Source of the DNA: JAAEQG01 sp023133475
GTDB lineage: Bacteria; Planctomycetota; Phycisphaerae; UBA1845
Reading direction: 5' to 3'
Assembly (NCBI GenBank): GCA_030631415.1
Contig: DAOVLE010000066.1
Coordinates: 1 to 21,481, forward strand
Length of the DNA: 21,481 nucleotides
This document shows positions 6,147 through 12,751 of this stretch, piece after piece. The position numbers and the translations under genes were made by a program. The notes under the pieces were generated by a model, which was not told the origin of the DNA, did not search any database, and saw nothing but the letters and a program-made list of their open reading frames with translations. How positions within the stretch are numbered: the stretch's first letter is position 1; every line of letters begins with the position of its first letter.

Positions 6147-6980
6147 GTGGCTGGCGATACCGGCGGAACGTTGGTCTGTGGCGATAATCTGACGCTGATG
6201 CGCTCGCTGCCCGACGACACTTGCGACCTTATCTACCTCGACCCGCCGTTCAACACCCGCAAGGTGCGGGCCTCGCCTAATGGGCTGAGCTATGACGACC
6301 GCTGGGAGGGTGGGGTGCAATCCTATCTGGACTTTCTCCGACCACGGCTGGTTGAGGTGTATCGCCTGTTGTCTTGCCGAGGCAGCGTGTATGTGCATCT
6401 CGACTGGCGGACAGCCCATTACGTGAGGGTCGAACTCGACCGCATCTTCAGCCCCGCCAACTTCCTGAACGAAATCATCTGGTCATACCGGACCGGCGGG
6501 CTGTCGAAGAGGTGGTTCGCCCGCAAGCACGATACCATACTGCTTTATGCCAGGTCCAACGGCAAGCACACCTTCAATCCGGCTCGCTGCGGCAAATTCA
6601 GGACCGACGGCCTGAAACGCGACCGTCAGGGGCGACCGTACAAGGAAACCAAAAGCGGACGGCTTTACTTTCATCCCGACGGGCCGATGGTGACGGACGT
6701 GTGGGACATCCCATTCCTCTCGACCGTGTCATCCGAGCGGACCGGATACCCGACCCAGAAGCCCGAGGCTCTTTTGCGGCGGATCATCGAAGCCAGTTCC
6801 TCCCCCGGCGACTTGGTCGCGGATTTCTTTTGTGGGAGTGGGACCACTTGTGTGGCGGCTTCGCGTTTGGGGAGACGGTGGCTGGGATGTGATGATTCCG
6901 CAGACGCCATAGCCATCGCCGCCGGGCGCCTTGGCGTCGAACCATGCCCGATCACCGTGGGGGACATCACGCAGGAATAG
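6147..6980 (+). CDS. Solitary beta-class N4/N6 DNA methyltransferase
   Basis: 277 aa from a GTG at 6147, preceded by GGAGG at 6135-6139 (7-nt spacing). The open frame reaches back to 5916, but those 77 codons are translated repeat. Motif IV DPPF is at 32-35 (LIYLDPPFNT) and the SAM-binding motif I FFCGSGTT is at 227-234, with PTQKPEALLRRII just before it. This order, catalytic motif first and SAM site last, defines beta-class methyltransferases of the N6_N4_Mtase family, and DPPF suggests transfer to adenine N6 or cytosine N4. The segment between, about 90-200, probably reads the DNA target. No restriction endonuclease, specificity subunit or Vsr gene is in this window, so it is either a solitary regulatory methylase or the remnant of a restriction system. 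It follows the regulator by 227 bp. Confidence 0.92.
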   Translation: MAGDTGGTLVCGDNLTLMRSLPDDTCDLIYLDPPFNTRKVRASPNGLSYDDRWEGGVQSYLDFLRPRLVEVYRLLSCRGSVYVHLDWRTAHYVRVELDRIFSPANFLNEIIWSYRTGGLSKRWFARKHDTILLYARSNGKHTFNPARCGKFRTDGLKRDRQGRPYKETKSGRLYFHPDGPMVTDVWDIPFLSTVSSERTGYPTQKPEALLRRIIEASSSPGDLVADFFCGSGTTCVAASRLGRRWLGCDDSADAIAIAAGRLGVEPCPITVGDITQE

Positions 6981-7053
6981 CGCCCCAAAAACGCGCAAAA
7001 CGGCGATTTTTGGAGTCGAGATGGCCAAACATTGTATTTCCTCCAACTTTTCC

Positions 7054-7082
7054 TTGACTCGTGGGGGCAGGTATTCTAGGGT
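7054..7082 (+). promoter_or_regulatory. Candidate promoter for mntA-hepT
   Basis: TTGACT (7054-7059), a 17-nt spacer, then TAGGGT (7077-7082). The -35 is near-consensus and the -10 is weak, at three of six positions. If used, the transcript would have a leader of about 200 nt before mntA. Confidence 0.3.
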
Positions 7083-7224
7083 AGATACGTGTGGTCTTTC
7101 GAGGTGCATCTTCGGGAGACTGACAGGATCGCAAAGCGGGTAAAACGTGTGGGGAACGTTGGTACTCGGATTGGATCCTATGGGGCAGGGTGCTTATCCG
7201 GCATAGGGGATGGAAGCCAAAGCA

Positions 7225-7264
7225 GCCGAACTTTCGACCGAACACTAGCGGTCGCAAGTTCGGC
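7225..7264. promoter_or_regulatory. Long hairpin/palindrome upstream of mntA
   Basis: GCCGAACTT (7225-7233) pairs with AAGTTCGGC (7256-7264). After one mismatch CGACCG (7235-7240) pairs with CGGTCG (7249-7254), leaving an 8-nt loop AACACTAG. The whole is a 15-bp stem about 30 bp upstream of the mntA start. It may be an operator for the MntA-HepT complex or a structure in the leader RNA; the sequence alone cannot separate these. Confidence 0.55.
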
Positions 7265-7295
7265 TTGCGTACTATGATGCACTCGGGGAATGCCC

Positions 7296-7607
7296 ATGGT
7301 TGCGAACCTCAACGTAGCTCCTGAGCACATTGTCGCGTTATGTCGGCGTTATCACATCCACCGGCTTTCGTTCTTCGGGTCCGTCCTGCGCGATGATTTT
7401 CGCCCAAACAGCGACGTAGACATGTTGGTCGAGTTCGAACCGGGCCACACGCCGGGTTGGGAAGTTGTGGATATCGAACAGGAGTTTTCCCGGCTTTTTG
7501 GAGGGCGGAAGGTGGACATGGTCAATCCGAAATACCTGAACCGCCATCTTAAAAAACGGGTCCTTGAAACTGCGGTGCTCCAGTACGAGGCGTCCCATGC
7601 AACGTGA
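7296..7607 (+). CDS. mntA: MntA-type antitoxin nucleotidyltransferase
   Basis: 103 aa from the ATG at 7296, which has GGGGA at 7285-7289 with 6-nt spacing; an ATG at 7290 touches that sequence and is less likely. This is a minimal nucleotidyltransferase (MNT) domain, with the family motif GS-x10-DxD at residues 28-42 (FFGSVLRDDF...SDVDMLV) and a likely third acidic residue in RKVDMV near 74. In characterised MntA-HepT pairs, MntA uses ATP to AMPylate a tyrosine of the HepT toxin and so neutralises it. All the expected catalytic residues are visible here, so it appears active. Its end overlaps the hepT start by 11 nt, indicating translational coupling. Confidence 0.93.
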   Translation: MVANLNVAPEHIVALCRRYHIHRLSFFGSVLRDDFRPNSDVDMLVEFEPGHTPGWEVVDIEQEFSRLFGGRKVDMVNPKYLNRHLKKRVLETAVLQYEASHAT

Positions 7608-7941
7608 CGATACGGTTTACCTTCGTCATATACTGGAAACGGCGGAGAAGGCCGTGGACCAGGTCAGCGATAAGACCCGCGCAACTTTTGATGCTGATGA
7701 GATTTTCCGTGTGGCCCTGACGCATTGGGTGCAGATCATCGGCGAAGCCGCGTCAAGGCTGACGGATGAAACCCGCACCGCCCACCCGGAGATCCCCTGG
7801 CACCGGGTCATTGGGATGCGACATCGTATTGTCCACGACTACATGAATATCGATGCTGACATTCTTTGGGAAGTGGTCACACACAGTTTGCCTGAGCTGA
7901 TCGCTCGCCTGATCCCAATTGTTCCGCCGGAGGAAGCCTGA
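7597..7941 (+). CDS. hepT: HepT-type toxin (HEPN domain RNase)
   Basis: 114 aa from the ATG at 7597, preceded by GAGG (7587-7590, 6-nt spacing) inside the mntA reading frame. The protein is an all-helical HEPN domain. The catalytic R-x4-H-x-Y motif is intact at 75-82 (RHRIVHDY): Arg75, His80 and Tyr82, the tyrosine being the residue AMPylated by MntA in studied homologues. WHRVIGMRHRIVHDY is close to the usual HepT form. HepT toxins cleave RNA, with tRNA 3' ends or mRNA reported depending on the homologue, and halt growth until neutralised. The antitoxin-first order is usual for this pair. A 30-bp inverted repeat lies 21 bp downstream. Confidence 0.93.
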   Translation: MQRDDTVYLRHILETAEKAVDQVSDKTRATFDADEIFRVALTHWVQIIGEAASRLTDETRTAHPEIPWHRVIGMRHRIVHDYMNIDADILWEVVTHSLPELIARLIPIVPPEEA

Positions 7942-7962
7942 CCGTATGGCGTGCCGACGATC

Positions 7963-8036
7963 ATCCACAGATTTCGCAGATTAGCACAGATGAGGGAATC
8001 AAGACCCATCTGCGTAAATCTGCGTAATCTGCGGAT
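7963..8036. repeat. 30-bp inverted repeat behind hepT
   Basis: The left arm 7963-7992 (ATCCACAGATTTCGCAGATT...) and right arm 8007-8036 (...CTGCGTAATCTGCGGAT) are imperfect reverse complements with a 14-bp loop. The arms contain the internally repeated core CTGCGTAA/ATCTGCG. It sits between hepT and the pullulanase gene. It may act as a terminator, or be another dispersed element; no second copy is in this window. Confidence 0.8.
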
Positions 8037-8143
8037 AACGACATTTTCTCAATTCTCAATTCCCTGCGCAACTTGACGATCGGCGTTTCTAAATTGTAAT
8101 ATCCAGCCGAACTCTCAATTTGGCGAATGGGAACCGGGTGCTT

Positions 8144-10309
8144 ATGGCGAAAATGAAGTCCAAACTGGTCCACGCGGATTTGTCCACCGAGGAGGAAGTG
8201 ACCGTCCGCCTCGCGGAGCGTTGCCCTCTCGACGAGGTTCGTGCGGCGGACTTTGCCGTCATCACCGAAGACGGCCTGGAGATCGGGGTTGCGGCGGTGA
8301 GGGCTAAGTTCGCCCGCGATGGGCAGGCCAAGACCTACGGCTTACGCACCGCCCGCCCGCTCGACTTCACCCGGCACACCTACCGGGTTCGGGTCCGGGA
8401 GTGTGGTGAAGTTGGCGTGAAAGTGAATCGCCTACTCGCCGACCCCGCTAAATTCTGCGACCGCAAGGCGGTCATGGGAGCAGCCTGCACCCCGCAGGGC
8501 ACCACCTTCCGCCTGTTCGCCCCCACGGCACGGAGCGTGCGATTGGTGATCGCAGATACCCCCGACGACCCGGACAGCATCGCAACACACGACCTCAACC
8601 GTGCGGGCAAAGGGATCTGGCACCTGTATTTGCAAGGCGATTGGCGTGGAAAGTTCTACAGCTATCGAGTCTCCACTCCCGGAGGGGGGACCAGCGGGAT
8701 GGTGACCGATCCGTCGGCACTGTGTGCTTGTGGGCTGCGCCCACGGACCATGCTGGTGCATCTCGAAAACACCGATCCGCCGGGATTTGATCCCGCATGG
8801 CAGCCGCAGATCGAATCATACGTTGATGCGGTGGTCTACGAGATGAACATTCGAGATTTCACCATCGCTGCCAACTCCGGGGTCAAACATCGCGGGCTAT
8901 TCCTGGGGCTGACCGAATCGGGCACCCATTTGCCCAAGGACCCTGCGATCAGAACCGGGATAGACCATCTGGTCGAGTTGGGCATCACTCACGTTCAACT
9001 TATGCCGGTGCAGGACTTCGAGAACGAAGAGACGCCCGATGGGCCTTACAACTGGGGCTACATGCCGGTGCACTTCAACTCCCCGGATGGTTGGTTCGCC
9101 ACCGCGCCTATCGGGGATTCGCGGATTCGCGAGTTCAAGCAGGCAGTGCAGGCCTTTCACGACCGCGGTATCGCCGTGTGCATGGACGTGGTTTACAACC
9201 ATACGTCGCCTTGTGCCTCGTTCAATAAGATCGTCCCCGGCTATTATTATCGCACCACTGCCGACGGTCAGTTGTCCAACGGTTCGGGTTGCGGAAACGA
9301 ATTCAACAGCGAAAACCCGATGGCCAGGAAGTTCATGATCGAGTCGTTGTGCTATTGGGTGACGCAGTATGGCATCGACGGGTTCCGTTTTGACCTGATG
9401 GCTTTGCACGCCCCGCGGACCATGTTTGACATTCGTGAGTCCCTCAGGCGGATCAAGCCGAACATTATGCTCTACGGCGAGCCGTGGACCGGTGGTGCCA
9501 CTGCTTTGCGGCGGATCACCGACAGGGCTCAGGTACGTGGCAAAGGCATCGCCGCTTTTAACGACGGGTTCCGCGATGCCATCAAGGGCGGCCGCGATGG
9601 GGGTGGGCCGGGGTTCATCCAGACCGGCGACCGCATCGACGGGGTCAAGGACGGCGTCACCGGCTCGATCGGGAATTGGACCGAGCACCCGTCCGACGCT
9701 ATTCAGTATTGCGAAGCCCACGACAACCTGACTACCTGGGACAAGCTGGTGCAATCGGCTCCCCATCTGCCTGATGACATCAGGAAGCGTATGCAATGTT
9801 TCGCCGGGTTCATCATGTTGACCGCCCAGGGTGTGCCCCTCATCCATTCCGGGCAGGAGTTCTGCCGGACCAAACACGGCAACAACAACAGCTACAACGC
9901 CCCGGACGAGATCAACCGCATCGACTGGTCACTCAAACGTGCCAACTTCGAGGTGTTCGAGTATTATCGAAGCTTGATTGCCCTGCGCAAGGCTCATCCG
10001 GTGTTCCGCCTGCGTAATGGTGACGCCGTGCGAAAGTATCTGGCGTTCGTTGACGAATTGTCCCACGGCAAGTGCTTTGCATACACCCTCGACGGCAGCA
10101 GCCTGCCGCGGGAGAGCTGGTCGCAGGCGATTGTCCTGCTCAATGGCGATTCGGTTGACCAGACGTTTTCGCTGCCCAAGGGGCAGTGGCAGGTACATGC
10201 CGATCACCAGCGTGTTTCAGTCGAGCCCATGCGCAAGGCCAAAGGCAGTGTGACCCTCAAATCGCATTCAGGCATGGTATTGGCCGGCAAATCGGTCGGG
10301 CTTGTGTAA
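8144..10309 (+). CDS. Type I pullulanase / alpha-glucan debranching enzyme (GH13)
   Basis: 721 aa from the ATG at 8144; an in-frame TTG at 8120 is an alternative, and no strong ribosome-binding site distinguishes them. There is no signal peptide, so it is probably cytoplasmic. Residues about 110-190 form a CBM48-like beta-sandwich (GTTFRLFAPTARSVRLV). The GH13 barrel follows: YEMNIRDF, the pullulanase signature YNWGYMP near 302 (usually YNWGYDP), DVVYNHT, GFRFDL with nucleophile Asp417, YGEPW with acid/base Glu446, and HDN with Asp527. All three catalytic acids are present. The enzyme hydrolyses alpha-1,6 branches of glycogen, pullulan or starch. The N-terminal 100 residues resemble a small accessory domain. 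Genes for glycogen synthesis are not in view. A glycogen debranching (GlgX-like) label is possible, but YNWGY favours pullulanase. Confidence 0.9.
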   Translation: MAKMKSKLVHADLSTEEEVTVRLAERCPLDEVRAADFAVITEDGLEIGVAAVRAKFARDGQAKTYGLRTARPLDFTRHTYRVRVRECGEVGVKVNRLLADPAKFCDRKAVMGAACTPQGTTFRLFAPTARSVRLVIADTPDDPDSIATHDLNRAGKGIWHLYLQGDWRGKFYSYRVSTPGGGTSGMVTDPSALCACGLRPRTMLVHLENTDPPGFDPAWQPQIESYVDAVVYEMNIRDFTIAANSGVKHRGLFLGLTESGTHLPKDPAIRTGIDHLVELGITHVQLMPVQDFENEETPDGPYNWGYMPVHFNSPDGWFATAPIGDSRIREFKQAVQAFHDRGIAVCMDVVYNHTSPCASFNKIVPGYYYRTTADGQLSNGSGCGNEFNSENPMARKFMIESLCYWVTQYGIDGFRFDLMALHAPRTMFDIRESLRRIKPNIMLYGEPWTGGATALRRITDRAQVRGKGIAAFNDGFRDAIKGGRDGGGPGFIQTGDRIDGVKDGVTGSIGNWTEHPSDAIQYCEAHDNLTTWDKLVQSAPHLPDDIRKRMQCFAGFIMLTAQGVPLIHSGQEFCRTKHGNNNSYNAPDEINRIDWSLKRANFEVFEYYRSLIALRKAHPVFRLRNGDAVRKYLAFVDELSHGKCFAYTLDGSSLPRESWSQAIVLLNGDSVDQTFSLPKGQWQVHADHQRVSVEPMRKAKGSVTLKSHSGMVLAGKSVGLV

Positions 10310-10310
10310 C

Positions 10311-10330
10311 TAACCCGGGTATTTCACCGC
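10311..10330. repeat. Fragment of AT-rich element (family D)
   Basis: CTAACCCGGGTATTTCACCG matches 2871-2890 with one difference. It lies immediately after the pullulanase stop and before a family A palindrome. Confidence 0.7.
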
Positions 10331-10344
10331 AGTCGTCATGACGC

Positions 10345-10365
10345 GGCGGGTGAAACCCGCCCTAC
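10345..10365. repeat. Family A palindrome carrying a gene's stop codon
   Basis: GGCGGGTGAAACCCGCCC-TAC. The CTA at 10362-10364 is the TAG stop of the minus-strand glycosyltransferase, the second case in this window where this repeat ends a reading frame. Confidence 0.85.
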
Positions 10366-11522
10366 TGGGGGAACCAAGTGTGGACGGGGATGTCGGTGAC
10401 GGCGCTGAGGCGTTTGTCAGCCTGGGCGGCATGCACTGGTGAGGTGTTGGAGACGATGACCGTGTCGGGCCGGCGATCGAGAGCCTCTGCCACCGGGAGA
10501 ATGGGAATCTCGCGGTAGTATCGCTTGGGGCCGGCGAAGCGGTCGTCGGCGATTGCCAAAACTTCGAGCCCGCACTGGCGGGCGGCGCGGAAAAATGGGT
10601 AAATGTTCTTGCCGAATTCCGCAAAGACTATCCGCTGAACACCATCTCGCTTCAATACCGCCGTTCGCTCGTGGATTTCGTTGAAGCGGAACAGGGTTTC
10701 CACCGCCTCGCAACTCAGGCGTAGCCGCCGATAAAGCCTCCGGTCGGCAATGCCGCAGGCGTATCCCGAGATGAGCCCGCGGATATGTGCGCCGAGACGG
10801 TGGTTGGCTGCGGCGATCCAGCGATAGCGCTGGTTCCAGTCCCGGCGATAGATCGCAAAGTGCGCCGGTGGCAAATAGCGCGAAATAACGATCAGATTAT
10901 TGCGCGTATCGTAGTGGATCGTTCGGGCGGTCTTGCGCGCCGCGGGGGTCTTGAGATGCTGCACGTGACAATCCGCGAAGCACTCCACCCGCCAGCCGGC
11001 ACTGATCATCCGAAAAGCCAGGTCGTACTCCTCGGCTTGCATGAACAACGACGGATCAAGCGAGCCAATATCGCGGAGCATGCACGCACGAAACCCCACC
11101 CCGCAACCAACAAAGACGTTCGGCAATGCGCTGCACTCACGGGAGCCGTCCGGCAGATGGACCTGGAACCCCACCGCCCCGAGAAAGTGATCCGCTTCGA
11201 GATGCTCGATCATCCGCTCGATGGAGCCCGGGCGTGGGTAGGAGTCGTCGTCCAGAAAAAGGATGTACCGCCCGGAAGCTTTCTCGACGCCCAGCGCCTT
11301 GGCACAACTGCCCAGATTGCCGGGGGCTTTGATCAGCTTGACCTCCGGCTGGAGGTTGCGGACTGCTTCGACGGTCCCGTCACGCGAGCGGTTGACCACG
11401 ACGATAATCTCATAAGGCCCGGAAGTGCCTGCTGCCGCGCGAACCTCCGCCAATGTATTAAGCAACACGTCCCGGCGATTTTGCGTCGCTATGATGATGG
11501 ATGTCAGCGGTGTCTCTGCCAT
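10362..11522 (-). CDS. Family 2 glycosyltransferase with extra C-terminal domain
   Basis: 386 aa from the ATG at 11522. Residues 6-240 are a GT-A fold: SIIIATQNR at 8-16, YEIIVVVNRSRDGT at 37-50, the metal/nucleotide-sugar DxD as LFLDDDS at 88-94 and the likely catalytic EEYD at 164-167. Enzymes of this type move a sugar from a nucleotide donor, often to rhamnan, O-antigen or other surface glycans. After a basic, aromatic-rich linker (YRRDWNQRYRWI) a second domain of about 100 residues (285-386) begins VQRIVFAEFGKNIYPFFRAA and has alternating beta/alpha character (LEVLAIADD, DTVIVSNTSP), like a small Rossmann-type sugar or nucleotide-binding unit. The stop codon is inside a dispersed palindrome. 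No other glycan genes are next to it; donor and acceptor are unknown. Confidence 0.88.
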   Translation of the reverse strand: MAETPLTSIIIATQNRRDVLLNTLAEVRAAAGTSGPYEIIVVVNRSRDGTVEAVRNLQPEVKLIKAPGNLGSCAKALGVEKASGRYILFLDDDSYPRPGSIERMIEHLEADHFLGAVGFQVHLPDGSRECSALPNVFVGCGVGFRACMLRDIGSLDPSLFMQAEEYDLAFRMISAGWRVECFADCHVQHLKTPAARKTARTIHYDTRNNLIVISRYLPPAHFAIYRRDWNQRYRWIAAANHRLGAHIRGLISGYACGIADRRLYRRLRLSCEAVETLFRFNEIHERTAVLKRDGVQRIVFAEFGKNIYPFFRAARQCGLEVLAIADDRFAGPKRYYREIPILPVAEALDRRPDTVIVSNTSPVHAAQADKRLSAVTDIPVHTWFPQ

Positions 11523-11576
11523 ACAAGCTCACGGCATCATTAGACACGGTTTCAAGCCAATCTTCCAGCACGCCCC

Positions 11577-11806
11577 CTAATAAGTCCAAAGTCCCTGGTC
11601 CAAAGTCCAAAGTCCTTGGCGGGTGGCATGGTCAAGGGCCACCCTCGGTAACATTACGATTTGCACGATGACCTTTCGAGGTGGTTCTTGACCATGTTCC
11701 GCGCCGCATGCTTTTGCGCAGCGTGCACATGGCCACCCGCCAGAGACCAGCGGGACCTTGGACCTTGGACTTTGGACCTTGGACTTTGGACCTTGGACTT
11801 TGGACT
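11577..11806. repeat. Composite 7-nt repeat element with a nested 127-bp element
   Basis: The left arm 11577-11614 (CTAATAAGTCCAAAGTCCCT...) is identical over 38 bp to 12561-12598. In the copy at 12561 this arm is followed directly by AGAGACC-TGCGGGACCTTGG. Here the same junction is split by 127 bp (11615-11741), after which AGAGACCAGCGGGACCTTGG resumes at 11742. The right arm is an array of (C/T)TTGGAC units to 11806. Confidence 0.88.
11615..11741. mobile_element. Nested 127-bp MITE-like insertion
   Basis: Bounded by inverted ends GGCGGGTGGC (11618-11627) and GCCACCCGCC (11732-11741), this segment is absent from the otherwise matching element at 12561-12637. It has no coding capacity of its own. 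The presence/absence comparison within one window supports insertion or clean excision; no target-site duplication is obvious. Confidence 0.55.
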
Positions 11807-11813
11807 TGTCCCC

Positions 11814-11858
11814 GGTTGGTGGGTTCCACCTCGCTCCGCGAGGTTCCACCCACCCTAC
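11814..11858. repeat. 45-bp palindromic repeat (family A variant), copy 1
   Basis: Structure GGTGGGTTCCACCTCG-C-T-CCGCGAGG...CCACCCACCC-TAC: the family A palindrome with T for C in the stem and an inner CCTCGC/GCGAGG hairpin. The reverse complement at 20882-20926 differs at a single base. Confidence 0.85.
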
Positions 11859-11941
11859 GTCTCGGAACTAAACTCCGTTGACGCACCGGAGGGGAGTGAA
11901 ATAGGATGGCAAAGTGGCGAACCTGTTGAGGATGGATTGCG

Positions 11942-12556
11942 ATGATCGAGCGTGTGGGCTTATACGGTGGGAGTTTCAACCCGATTCATTGCGGGCATCT
12001 GATCATTGCTCGCAGTGTGGCGGAGAGGCTGGGGTTGGCCCGAGTGATTTTCCTTCCGTCAGCCGTCCCGCCGCATAAGCAAGACGAGTGCCTGGTCGAT
12101 TCCGATCAGCGGGCGGAGATGGTGCGGTTGGCCATCGCCGGTGAGCAGCTTTTCGACTTCAGCGATTACGACCTGACCCGTTCGGGACCCAGCTACACGA
12201 TCGAGACCGTCGCCCACTTTAGAAGGCGGTTGCCCGAGGGGACGGAACTGTTTTGGATCATCGGAGCCGATTGGTTGAGGGAGTTGGGCACCTGGTATAA
12301 GGCCCAGGAGTTGGTCGAGGCTTGCACGATCGTGACCGCCGCCAGGCCTGGCTGGGATCAGCCGGATTTGCCCGCTCTGCCCGGCAGGTTCACTGAAGCC
12401 CAAATCGCCAAGCTCCGCGACCACATCCTGGACACACCGCGGATAGACATATCCGCCGGCGACATCCGCCGGCGCGTAGCCGCCGGCAAGCCCATCAGAT
12501 ATCTGGTCCCCGAGTCTGTACGGCTTTATGTTGAGATGTTCAGGCTATATCAGTAG
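11942..12556 (+). CDS. nadD: Nicotinate-nucleotide adenylyltransferase
   Basis: 204 aa, normal for the family; ATG preceded by GAGGA (11928-11932, 9-nt spacing). The enzyme joins nicotinate mononucleotide and ATP to give nicotinate adenine dinucleotide, the second-to-last step of NAD synthesis, in the cytoplasm. The nucleotidyltransferase signature GGSFNPIHCGHL is at 9-20, PSAVPPHK follows near 39-46, and the C-terminal ATP site ISAGDIRRRV...IRYLVPESV is near 172-193. All expected motifs are intact. The usual neighbours proA, obg and rsfS are not present in this window. A strong repeat stem at 12561 begins 5 bp after the stop and could act as a terminator. Confidence 0.95.
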   Translation: MIERVGLYGGSFNPIHCGHLIIARSVAERLGLARVIFLPSAVPPHKQDECLVDSDQRAEMVRLAIAGEQLFDFSDYDLTRSGPSYTIETVAHFRRRLPEGTELFWIIGADWLRELGTWYKAQELVEACTIVTAARPGWDQPDLPALPGRFTEAQIAKLRDHILDTPRIDISAGDIRRRVAAGKPIRYLVPESVRLYVEMFRLYQ

Positions 12557-12560
12557 CCGG

Positions 12561-12637
12561 CTAATAAGTCCAAAGTCCCTGGTCCAAAGTCCAAAGTCAG
12601 AGACCTGCGGGACCTTGGACTTTGGACTTTGGACTTT
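12561..12637. repeat. Uninterrupted 7-nt repeat element forming a long stem
   Basis: The left arm CTAATAAGTCCAAAGTCCCT... (12561-12598) and the right arm GACCTTGGACTTTGGACTTT... (12611-12637) are near-complementary around a 12-bp spacer AGAGACCTGCGG. This is the simplest copy of the family and the reference for recognising the interrupted copies at 5922 and 11577. Confidence 0.87.
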
Positions 12638-12751
12638 CATGGGCTTGCCCACCTGGGAGATTCCCGCTACGCTGGCGGCCTTTGTGCGCGGGAGGCGGCA
12701 GGCGGGGTCGCCTTGTGCTGAGGGATTGGGAACCCGCCCCAGGAAAGCGAA

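Larger units (their letters stand above)
6981..7295. other. Intergenic region upstream of mntA
   Basis: No gene seen in about 310 bp. It contains a candidate promoter (7054-7082), a leader with paired segments such as CCTATG (about 7174) with CATAGG (about 7202), and a long hairpin at 7225-7264. None of the repeat families of the neighbouring gaps occurs here, which makes this stretch look selectively kept. Confidence 0.5.
11523..11941. other. Gene-free interval between glycosyltransferase and nadD
   Basis: No gene seen. Most of it is a composite repeat (11577-11806) and a 45-bp palindromic repeat (11814-11858). Unique DNA is limited to about 55 bp in front of the glycosyltransferase and about 80 bp in front of nadD, where the two promoters must lie if they are not within repeats. 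Confidence 0.65.

Noticed and set aside
7083..7180. Possible c-di-GMP (GEMM) riboswitch because of GATCGCAAAGCGGG
   Set aside because: Only one short block resembles the consensus; the other conserved GEMM segments and stems are missing.
8897..9877. 326-aa open frame on the minus strand
   Set aside because: It lies wholly antisense to the pullulanase gene, whose catalytic motifs cover the same bases, and has no domain features.
11577..12637. Possible CRISPR-like array from regularly spaced TTGGAC units
   Set aside because: Units are 7 nt and directly adjacent with no unique spacers; no cas genes are present.
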